From Zoogloeaceae bacterium (GTDB taxonomy: Bacteria; Pseudomonadota; Gammaproteobacteria; Burkholderiales; Rhodocyclaceae), in assembly GCA_031273145.1 (NCBI GenBank), contig JAISSL010000001.1, positions 1 through 6,096 of the forward strand: 6,096 nt of DNA, given 5' to 3'. The notes beneath the pieces were generated by a model. That model did no database searches. It worked only from the letters and a program-made list of their open reading frames with translations, and had not been told where the DNA came from. Numbering within the stretch: the stretch's first letter is position 1; each line of letters opens with the position of its first letter. A program made the position numbers and the translations under genes. Of the stretch, positions 1 through 5,722 are shown one piece after another.

Positions 1-1983
1 CGCGCTACGGCAAAGCAGGTCAAGGTTGAGGAAAAGCCGGAAGTCCGCAAGGCAGGCGGCGTTTATTACACGCCGGAATACATCGTGCGCTACATCGTTG
101 CGCAGACGGTGGGCACGCTCATTGCGGGCAAGACACCGGATGAAATCAGCGAGATGCGCTTTGCCGATATTGCCTGCGGGTCGGGCAGTTTTCTGCTCGG
201 CATCTATGATGAATTGTTGCGTTACCACGCCGAGTGGTACAACCAGCCAGATCATAAAAAACAGGCAAAGGCAGCAGGATGCGTTGCAACTGAAAATGGG
301 GGCTGGCGGCTTTCTCTGGCGCAGCGTCGCAACATCCTGCAAAACAATCTGTACGGCGTGGATTTGGACTGGCAGGCAGTTGAGGTCGCGCAGCTTTCCC
401 TGTTTTTAAAACTGCTTGAGGATGAACGCGCTGCCAGTGTCCAGCAATACCGGCTGGATTTTGGGCATAAAAAGAACATGAAGAAGCTGTTGCCGGACTT
501 GAGCCGCAACATCTTGTGCGGAAACAGCCTGATTGGCTGGGATACTGTAATTCCGTTCAGACTGAATACAGAACAAAAGTTAAAGATAATCCCGCTTGAT
601 TTTAAGATTGAATTTCGGGAAATCATGCGTTCAGGCGGGTTTGACGCAATCGTGGGAAATCCGCCTTATCTCAATATTGACGATACCTGGGGCAGAGGCG
701 ATTTCCGGCTCAAGGCGCTCAAGACTGCCTATCCGCTGATTTACAACGATAAAACCGACCTTCTGTTCTATTTTCTTGCCCGCGCAACGCAACTATCACG
801 GGGAAGAGTCGGCTATATCGTCTCACGCGCTTTCCTTGAGGCATTCAAGGCCGATAAGTTACGTGTATGGTTACTTCAGAAAGCAGCCATTCGCAGCATC
901 ATTGATTTTCGTAACACCTTGATTTTCAAAGATGTTGGCATTACCACCTGCATTGTGGACCTGGCGGTTGGCGACCCGCCTGGACAGATTGATGTGCGTA
1001 AGCACCGCCAGAATCAACCGCCAGAGCCGCCGTTACATGCCGCGCTTGCAGACCCTTCGCAATTTGAAGCAATGCAGGTGCCTCAAACCCGGCTGGGCGC
1101 AGACCCGTGGGCACTGACTACAACCGATGTTGCGGCGCTCAACGCTAAACTGGATGCGGCAGGCACGCGCCTGGACAATGTTTTACTCGTTGGGCAAGGG
1201 ATGCAGACCGGACTCAACGCGGTATTCGACGGGCGAACCGCCGCCGAGATCAAGAAATGGCGCGTGCCGCGCAGCCAGGTATTCAAACGCGCAACGAATA
1301 CCGACATCCAGCGTTATCAGATATTGGATCGGGAAGAGTATTTGCTGTACCCATGTGTTGATGACTTTGCCAAACTGCCGGAAGGTGTACGCGCGCACCT
1401 GACCGCACATGCCGCAGATTTGAAAAAGCGCGCCGCCTACCTGCGGGGAAATTGCCAATGGTGGCAATACACCTGGCCGTTGCACGCCAATTTTTATGGG
1501 CAACGTAAACGCATCTTGTGCCCTTATCTGGCTCAATTCAACCGATTTGCGCTAGATGAGGACAATGTATTTTTGGGTCTGACTGACACCACGGTATGCT
1601 TTGAGAATGGTCAGCCAGAAAACCTGCGTTACCTTCTCGCCCTGCTCAATTCCCGCTTGTTGACTTTCCGTTTTCGCAGCATCGGCAAACTCAAAAGTGG
1701 TGGCATTTACGAATATTTCTGGAATAGCATCTCGCGCCTGCCAATTCGCAGAATTGACTTTTCCAACCCGCAAGATGAATCCCGCCATGACGACATCGTT
1801 GCCTTGGTCAACCAGATGCTTGAAGCCAAAAAACAGGAATCCACGACAAGCGGTCAGGCACAAGAAAATGCCATCCGCGAATGTGCCACGCTGGATCGCC
1901 AGATAGACGAGCTGGTCTACGAGCTGTACGGCCTGACCGAAGAAGAAATCAAACTGGTGGAAAACGGAGCCGCCCATGCCTGA
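1..1983 (+). CDS. Type IIG-like restriction-modification N6-adenine DNA methyltransferase, 5' truncated by the window edge
   Basis: The frame is open from base 1 to the TGA at 1981-1983, giving 660 visible residues; the true start lies outside the window. The GTG at 85 is not the start, because conserved sequence (GGVYYTPEYIV, visible residues 19-29, typical just before the methylase core) spans it. The SAM-binding motif I is DIACGSGSF (56-64). An acidic GVDLDWQAVEVAQ strand follows (119-131), then the adenine-methylase catalytic motif NPPY (220-223). Residues from about 392 to 580 (GMQTGLNAVF onward, ending near RLPIRRI) resemble the TaqI-like/Eco57I C-terminal target-recognition domain. The family methylates adenine N6 in a specific site and often carries a nuclease in the same chain. 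Any nuclease would be N-terminal and is not visible, so cleavage activity is unproven. The gene overlaps the next one by 8 nt, suggesting co-translation. A stand-alone methyltransferase or a BREX PglX-type protein are less likely alternatives. Confidence 0.9.
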   Translation, partial: RATAKQVKVEEKPEVRKAGGVYYTPEYIVRYIVAQTVGTLIAGKTPDEISEMRFADIACGSGSFLLGIYDELLRYHAEWYNQPDHKKQAKAAGCVATENGGWRLSLAQRRNILQNNLYGVDLDWQAVEVAQLSLFLKLLEDERAASVQQYRLDFGHKKNMKKLLPDLSRNILCGNSLIGWDTVIPFRLNTEQKLKIIPLDFKIEFREIMRSGGFDAIVGNPPYLNIDDTWGRGDFRLKALKTAYPLIYNDKTDLLFYFLARATQLSRGRVGYIVSRAFLEAFKADKLRVWLLQKAAIRSIIDFRNTLIFKDVGITTCIVDLAVGDPPGQIDVRKHRQNQPPEPPLHAALADPSQFEAMQVPQTRLGADPWALTTTDVAALNAKLDAAGTRLDNVLLVGQGMQTGLNAVFDGRTAAEIKKWRVPRSQVFKRATNTDIQRYQILDREEYLLYPCVDDFAKLPEGVRAHLTAHAADLKKRAAYLRGNCQWWQYTWPLHANFYGQRKRILCPYLAQFNRFALDEDNVFLGLTDTTVCFENGQPENLRYLLALLNSRLLTFRFRSIGKLKSGGIYEYFWNSISRLPIRRIDFSNPQDESRHDDIVALVNQMLEAKKQESTTSGQAQENAIRECATLDRQIDELVYELYGLTEEEIKLVENGAAHA

Positions 1984-2752
1984 ACGCATTTTTGGCCTCG
2001 TTGTCATCGGCGATGAAATACTCTCCGGCAAGCGTCGGGACGCGCATTTTGCGAGGATTGCCGAACTCATGGCGGCGCGGGGACTGCGCCTTGCCTGGGT
2101 CAATTATCTGGGCGATGACCGAAAACAACTGGCAGACACCTTCCGGCGCAGTCTGGCGGCTGGCGATGTGGTGTTTTCCTGCGGCGGCATTGGCAATACG
2201 CCGGATGACCATACCCGTCAGGCCGCCGCCGACGCGCTCAATGTGCCGCTTTGCCTCTCCCTGGATGCCAAAGCGGCGCTCGAACAGCGTTTCGTAATCG
2301 AACTGAAAGGCGTCCTATCGCCGCAACATGCGCTTTTGGGAACCTTCCCTTCCGGCGCAAAGCTCATCCCCAATCCGGTCAATCGCGTTCCCGGCTTCAT
2401 GATTCGTGAGCATTATTTCGTTCCCGGCTTCCCGGAAATGGCGCATCCGATGCTCGAATGGGTGTTGGAGACTTTCTATCGGGATTGCTTTCACCAACAG
2501 CCGCGCGTGGAAAAAGCCTTTATTCTGACCGGCGAAATGGCGTATGAATCGGCGCTACTCGACCTGATGGAAACCGTGGTCGCCACCTGGCCTGCCCTGC
2601 GCCTTTTTTCCCTGCCCGCGCTCACCAGACCGGGACATCGGCAACTGGAATTGGGCGTGGAAGGCGAAGCGGAAAAAGTCGACGCCGCAATGGATTTCAT
2701 CCGGCAGGCAGTGGAAAAACGCGGCATTGCCTGGAGATGGCGGGATGCCTGA
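1976..2752 (+). CDS. Short CinA-family protein (MoaB/Mog-like molybdopterin-binding domain)
   Basis: This 258-residue protein has the conserved N-terminal signature IGDEILSGKRRD (residues 11-22), the loop GGIGNTPDDHTRQAA (70-84) and PNPVNRVPGF (132-141), all typical of the COG1058 CinA N-terminal/MoCF-biosynthesis fold over about residues 4-170. It lacks the C-terminal nicotinamide-nucleotide amidase domain of full-length CinA (about 400 residues), so it belongs to the short form common in proteobacteria and often annotated as competence/damage-inducible protein A or molybdopterin-binding protein. Some CinA N-terminal domains hydrolyse ADP-ribose; whether this one does is unknown. A cytoplasmic location is expected. 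The start is supported by GGAG at 1966-1969, 6 nt before the ATG. It overlaps the methyltransferase upstream and ampD downstream by 8 nt each, so all three are probably one translationally coupled unit. The family assignment is firm; the biochemical role is not. Confidence 0.88.
   Translation: MPERIFGLVVIGDEILSGKRRDAHFARIAELMAARGLRLAWVNYLGDDRKQLADTFRRSLAAGDVVFSCGGIGNTPDDHTRQAAADALNVPLCLSLDAKAALEQRFVIELKGVLSPQHALLGTFPSGAKLIPNPVNRVPGFMIREHYFVPGFPEMAHPMLEWVLETFYRDCFHQQPRVEKAFILTGEMAYESALLDLMETVVATWPALRLFSLPALTRPGHRQLELGVEGEAEKVDAAMDFIRQAVEKRGIAWRWRDA
2733..2736 (+). promoter_or_regulatory. Ribosome binding site deciding the ampD start
   Basis: GGAG lies 8 nt before the ATG at 2745, inside the end of the CinA-like gene. 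It favours that ATG over the in-frame TTG at 2727, which has no comparable site upstream. Confidence 0.6.
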
Positions 2753-3314
2753 AACAAACTTAAAAGACTGGCAGGACGGATGGTGGCGACAGGCTCGCAA
2801 AATCGCCAGCCCCAACTTTTCGCCCCGTCCGCCAGGGACGGAAATTTCCCTCATCGTCCTGCACAGCATCAGCCTGCCGCCGGAAACATTCGGGGGAACA
2901 TGCGTGGAAGATTTTTTTCTGAACTGCCTTGATTGCGCCGCGCATCCCTACTTTGAGAACTTGCGCGGCCTGGAAGTTTCCGCGCATTTTTTCATCCGCC
3001 GCGAAGGCGCAATTACCCAGTTTGTCAGCATCCTCGACCGCGCCTGGCACGCTGGACATTCAAGCTGGCAGGGACGGGAAAACTGCAACGACTATTCGAT
3101 AGGCATCGAGCTGGAAGGCAGCGAACACGCGCCGTTCGATCCCCGCCAATACGCCGCCCTCTGGCAACTCCTGCCCGCCTTGTTTGATGCCTGCCCGATT
3201 ACCGCCATTGCCGGACATGAACACGTCGCTCCCGGTCGCAAGACAGACCCCGGCGCATACTTCGATTGGCAAACCCTGAAAAAACGCCTGCCGGGAAAAA
3301 TCACGCCCGTCTGA
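2745..3314 (+). CDS. ampD: 1,6-anhydro-N-acetylmuramyl-L-alanine amidase AmpD
   Basis: AmpD is a cytoplasmic zinc amidase that removes the peptide from anhydro-MurNAc-peptides during peptidoglycan recycling; in species with AmpR/AmpC its loss derepresses the beta-lactamase. The 189-residue length matches the family (about 183 in E. coli). Family blocks are clear: ISLIVLHSISLPP (residues 34-46), HFFIRREG (81-88), RAWHAG (99-104), RENCNDYSIGIELEG (111-125) and GHEHVAPGRKTDPG (157-170). The expected zinc ligands are H40, H158 and D168, with E122 and K166 as catalytic residues; the 10-residue spacing H158-D168 equals that in E. coli (H154-D164). The ATG at 2745 is preferred to an in-frame TTG at 2727 because GGAG lies 8 nt before it and homology begins after it. 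It overlaps the CinA-like gene by 8 nt, so it is probably translated by coupling. Confidence 0.96.
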   Translation: MPETNLKDWQDGWWRQARKIASPNFSPRPPGTEISLIVLHSISLPPETFGGTCVEDFFLNCLDCAAHPYFENLRGLEVSAHFFIRREGAITQFVSILDRAWHAGHSSWQGRENCNDYSIGIELEGSEHAPFDPRQYAALWQLLPALFDACPITAIAGHEHVAPGRKTDPGAYFDWQTLKKRLPGKITPV

Positions 3315-3327
3315 CCCTTGGAAAATT

Positions 3328-3347
3328 GTGTTGGCTTTTGCCAAGAC
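3328..3347. terminator. Possible bidirectional terminator hairpin between convergent genes
   Basis: A symmetric stem-loop, TTGGC-TTTT-GCCAA (3331-3344), can be extended past one G-G mismatch by GT/AC at the outer ends. It sits 16 nt after the ampD stop, where ampD and the opposing - strand operon converge. The downstream U tract is poor on both strands (GACTTTGGTTAATTTT on +, CACAATTTTCC on -), so position and symmetry are the main support. An alternative fold pairs CTTGG (3317-3321) with CCAAG (3341-3345). Apart from this hairpin and a weak GCGGG/CCCGC repeat (3392-3412), I see nothing in 3315-3403. Confidence 0.35.
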
Positions 3348-3403
3348 TTTGGTTAATTTTAATGGGGCTTGTCAAAAAATGTCCGTCTTGTGCGGGCGAA
3401 ACG

Positions 3404-3658
3404 TCATCCCGCTGCGTTAGTTTTTATCAATTTCATTTTTCCGTTCACGAGGTCAAAATGATACATATAAGAAGATTCCGCATTCCCAAAATCTTCATCT
3501 ACGAAAAAACTTCTATTCAAGTGAATAAAAAGTTGACATTCTGATCCACGGATGTTGTAACTTGCAGAGGGGTACTCATAACCAAATTCGTAGGTTATTC
3601 CGCGGAATAGAAATTTTCTGAAGGCACGCAAGCCCTCTTCCCGATTGCCTTGACGAAT
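3404..3658 (-). pseudogene. 3' half of the frameshifted exported-protein gene, in the -1 frame
   Basis: On the - strand a frame is open from 3700 to the TGA at 3404-3406, with no good start codon of its own (only a TTG at 3631 without a clear ribosome site). Joined to the upstream coding frame by re-reading one base at the A run 3658-3661, it supplies 84 more residues starting IRQGNREEGLRAF. The tail has a plausible soluble beta-rich look, for example ITYEFGYEYP and YMYHFDLVNGKMKLIK. The segment is strikingly AT-rich (about 33% G+C over 3421-3600). At that composition, random sequence would be expected to hit a stop within roughly 13 codons, so about 65 clear codons suggest coding sequence. 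I recognise no family. It may be the C-terminal part of a broken gene, an assembly error, or a non-coding remnant. Confidence 0.5.
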
Positions 3659-3981
3659 TTTGACTCCGCCAGATATTTTCTGAGATAAACGAGCGTCCGC
3701 TTATCGGGAAACAAGGTGGTGCGTAAATTTTTCCTTGGAGCTGCTTTGCCGTCTGACTGAAGGGCACTCCAATCAAAGAATTCCCCTGTTTTGTCAACAA
3801 TCTGAACCAGCCAGTCATCCGCACTGATTTCGGCTCTGGCGCTTTCCTGAAGCTGCGCTACCGCTTTATCCACTTCCGGCGGGCAGGCATGGGCGGACAT
3901 GACCAGCAGCAAGGCGGCAAGGGCATACAGGCGCTTCTGCCAAGCGAAGCGTGAGGAGAGGTTCTTTGCATGGGGTGTCAT
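3595..3981 (-). CDS. Small exported protein of unknown function, probably truncated by a frameshift
   Basis: This 128-residue product starts at the ATG at 3981, chosen because GGAG (3991-3994) lies 9 nt upstream and a signal peptide begins there; the frame is open further upstream, but only into the end of phoH. Basic residues K6, R11, K16 and R17 precede a hydrophobic stretch LYALAALLLVMSA (18-30), then AHA|C, a plausible signal peptidase I site after residue 32. C33 does not follow a proper lipobox (the -3 position is Ala, not Leu), so a lipoprotein is less likely. The mature part has acidic and basic stretches and no domain I recognise. It lies 31 nt after phoH and is probably cotranscribed with it. 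The last 20 residues (from F109 on) look like out-of-frame sequence: a -1 shift at 3658-3661 would continue into an 84-residue tail, giving 192 residues. The export call is fairly secure; function is unknown. Confidence 0.65.
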   Translation of the reverse strand: MTPHAKNLSSRFAWQKRLYALAALLLVMSAHACPPEVDKAVAQLQESARAEISADDWLVQIVDKTGEFFDWSALQSDGKAAPRKNLRTTLFPDKRTLVYLRKYLAESKFVKAIGKRACVPSENFYSAE

Positions 3982-3990
3982 TTCAGTCAA

Positions 3991-3994
3991 CTCC
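3991..3994 (-). promoter_or_regulatory. Ribosome binding site deciding the start of the exported-protein gene
   Basis: Read on the - strand this is GGAG, 9 nt before the ATG at 3981. It lies in the 31-nt gap after the phoH stop and selects the start that gives a complete signal peptide, rather than a start within phoH. Confidence 0.55.
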
Positions 3995-4012
3995 GGGGAT
4001 GTCAGGACGCAA

Positions 4013-5461
4013 TCAGAGCACTTCTGCGGCGTGGTCGGCCAGCCGGGAACGCTCGCCGCGCTGCAAGGTGACATGGCCGGAATGCGGCCAGCCCTTGAAA
4101 CGATCCACCACATAAGTCAGGCCGGAAGAGCCTTCCGTGAGATAGGGCGTATCAATCTGCGCGATGTTGCCAAGGCAAACGACCTTGGTGCCGGGACCGG
4201 CGCGGGTAATCAGGGTTTTCATCTGCTTGGGCGTCAGGTTTTGCGCTTCGTCAATAATCAGAAACTTTTTCAGGAAGGTGCGCCCCCGCATGAAATTCAG
4301 GGATTTGATCTTGATTCTCGATTTAATCAGATCGTGCGTGGCGGCCTTGCTCCACTCCCCGCCATAATGACCAATCCCCCCGCCTGAATTTGTGCTTCCC
4401 AACTCTTCGGAACGGCAAAGCACTTCCAGATTGTCTTCCAGCGCCCCCATCCAGGGCACCATTTTTTCTTCCTCGCTGCCGGGCAGAAAACCGATGTCTT
4501 CCCCGACCGGCACGGTGACGCGCGTCACGATAATTTCCGCATAGCGCCGGATTTCATGCACCTGATTCAGACCGGCTGCCAAGGTCAGCAGGGTTTTGCC
4601 CGTGCCCGCCTGTCCCAGCAGGGTCACGAAATCAATTTCCGGGTTCATCAGGAGATTGAGCGCAAAACTCTGTTCGCGGTTACGCGCATGAATGCCCCAA
4701 ACCGCGTGTTTGGGATGGGTGTAATCGGTAAGAGTCTCCAGAACCGCCTTTTTTCCGGCTACTTCCTTGACGATGGCGGCAAACTCCGTCTTGCCGTTTT
4801 CCCCTTCCAGATACACAAATTCATTGAGGAGCAACTCCGGGCAAAGCGGGCCTTGCACCCGGTAACTGGTCTTGCCGTCGGATGGCCAGGATTCCATCCC
4901 CTGCCCGTGTTTATCCCAAAAATCGGCGGCAAGGCTCCGGCAGCCCGAATAGAGCAGGTCGGTATCTTCCAGCACATGATCGTTGAAATAATCCTCGGCT
5001 TGCAGATTAAGGGCGCGCGCCTTGATCCGCATGTTGATGTCTTTCGAGACGAGGATGACCTCCTGCTTCGGATGATGCTGTTGCAGATGAATGACGACCG
5101 CGAGAATCTGGTTGTCGTACTTCGTGGTGGGCAGGGCAGGCGGCAACTCGGTAGAGATGGCCTCGGTCTGGAGAAACAGCTTGCCCGTCGCCATGCCCCG
5201 GCTTGGCTCATCGAGCGCAATGCCTTCATCAATGGCGTCTGCGTAAGCCAGCATTTCATCCAGGGAACGGGACACCTGACGGGCATTGCGGGCGATTTCC
5301 GACATGCCTTTCTTGTGGTTGTCGAGTTCCTCCAGCGTCATGATGGGCAGGAAGATGTCGTGTTCCTCAAAGCGGAACAGGCTGGTCGGGTCGTGCATCA
5401 GCACGTTGGTATCCAGAACAAACATCTTTCGATTTACGACTTTGCGGGATTTTGCGGGCAT
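4013..5461 (-). CDS. PIN domain-PhoH family ATPase (PhoH2 type)
   Basis: This 482-residue protein fuses an N-terminal PIN ribonuclease fold to a PhoH helicase-like ATPase, the PhoH2 architecture. In the PIN part, acidic metal-binding candidates are D17 (FVLDTNVL), E44/E45, D116 (KYDNQI) and D141 (VSKDINMR). The ATPase part has Walker A GQAGTGKT (283-290), Walker B FLIIDEAQN (400-408) and an arginine motif QRGERS (467-472) near the C-terminus. Characterised PhoH2 proteins couple ATP-dependent RNA unwinding with sequence-preferring RNA cleavage; the role here is inferred from that. A Gly-rich stretch (residues 356-368) sits between the two Walker motifs. The ATG at 5461 has no convincing Shine-Dalgarno upstream, and M13, just before the PIN core, is a possible alternative start. 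A gene for a small exported protein follows after 31 nt. No antitoxin-like gene precedes it, unlike the actinobacterial phoAT-phoH2 pair. Confidence 0.93.
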   Translation of the reverse strand: MPAKSRKVVNRKMFVLDTNVLMHDPTSLFRFEEHDIFLPIMTLEELDNHKKGMSEIARNARQVSRSLDEMLAYADAIDEGIALDEPSRGMATGKLFLQTEAISTELPPALPTTKYDNQILAVVIHLQQHHPKQEVILVSKDINMRIKARALNLQAEDYFNDHVLEDTDLLYSGCRSLAADFWDKHGQGMESWPSDGKTSYRVQGPLCPELLLNEFVYLEGENGKTEFAAIVKEVAGKKAVLETLTDYTHPKHAVWGIHARNREQSFALNLLMNPEIDFVTLLGQAGTGKTLLTLAAGLNQVHEIRRYAEIIVTRVTVPVGEDIGFLPGSEEEKMVPWMGALEDNLEVLCRSEELGSTNSGGGIGHYGGEWSKAATHDLIKSRIKIKSLNFMRGRTFLKKFLIIDEAQNLTPKQMKTLITRAGPGTKVVCLGNIAQIDTPYLTEGSSGLTYVVDRFKGWPHSGHVTLQRGERSRLADHAAEVL

Positions 5462-5657
5462 GGCATCAAGGTTCGTGGCAAAGGTTGAAAAAAATGGCGC
5501 GTAGGCGCGAAGGGTAGCATTTCATCCGCATGATTGGGTAGGTTTTCCGTATCAATCGCGGGAAAATCATGCAATTTTTTTCCAGTCAGGAAGAGCGCAG
5601 AGCCAACAGGTAAGCAACACTGGGGCAGGAACGGATAATTTCGGTAACAAATTGGAT

Positions 5658-5685
5658 TTGAAAAAAAAGATTTTTGTCTTATCAT
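5658..5685 (+). promoter_or_regulatory. Sigma70-like promoter for the rightmost gene
   Basis: TTGAAA (5658-5663, five of six bases as in TTGACA) and TATCAT (5680-5685, five of six as in TATAAT) are separated by 16 nt. Transcription would start near 5692, giving a leader of about 30 nt before the ATG at 5723. The spacer contains adjacent A and T tracts, so it is AT-rich. A competing -35 (TTGGAT at 5652) would have a 22-nt spacer and is unlikely. Confidence 0.5.
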
Positions 5686-5711
5686 GAAGGATGAGATAAC
5701 CTTTGCAATGA

Positions 5712-5716
5712 AAGGA
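5712..5716 (+). promoter_or_regulatory. Ribosome binding site deciding the start of the rightmost gene
   Basis: AAGGA lies 6 nt before the ATG at 5723. An in-frame ATG at 5708 overlaps this site and has no good site of its own at normal distance, so 5723 is preferred. Confidence 0.6.
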
Positions 5717-5722
5717 AAAATC

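Larger units (their letters stand above)
5462..5722. other. Divergent intergenic region between phoH and the rightmost gene
   Basis: This 261-bp stretch separates two divergently transcribed genes and should hold both promoters. I can place the + strand promoter at 5658-5685. For the - strand I see no promoter that matches well at both boxes. Other structure includes an inverted repeat TTTTCC/GGAAAA (5543-5548 and 5561-5566, 12-nt spacer), and a short GC stem next to an A7 run (5488-5508) that would lie in the phoH leader. The only long reading frame inside it (- strand 5724-5434) does not look like protein. Confidence 0.6.

Noticed and set aside
85..87. GTG at 85 as the start of the methyltransferase
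   Set aside because: Conserved methylase sequence continues upstream in the same frame to base 1, so the gene begins before the window.
1552..2103. A 183-codon - strand frame across the methyltransferase-CinA junction
   Set aside because: It is antisense to two clearly coding genes and shows no domain.
3392..3412. GCGGG/CCCGC inverted repeat as a terminator
   Set aside because: The 11-base loop, 5-bp stem and distant T tracts (8 and 12 bases away) make a functional intrinsic terminator unlikely; it also overlaps the possible end of the frameshifted gene.
3458..3544. A 28-codon + strand small basic peptide with GAGG 5 nt before its ATG
   Set aside because: It is antisense to the probable C-terminal half of the exported gene and lies in an AT-rich region where short frames with chance ribosome sites are common. 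There is no independent support.
3899..4387. A 162-codon + strand frame opposite the phoH 3' end and the exported gene
   Set aside because: It is antisense to two better-supported genes and has no family resemblance or convincing ribosome site.
4556..5488. A 310-codon + strand reading frame opposite phoH
   Set aside because: It lies wholly antisense to a gene with intact PIN and Walker motifs, shows no recognisable domain, and is explained by GC-rich codon usage leaving the opposite frame open.
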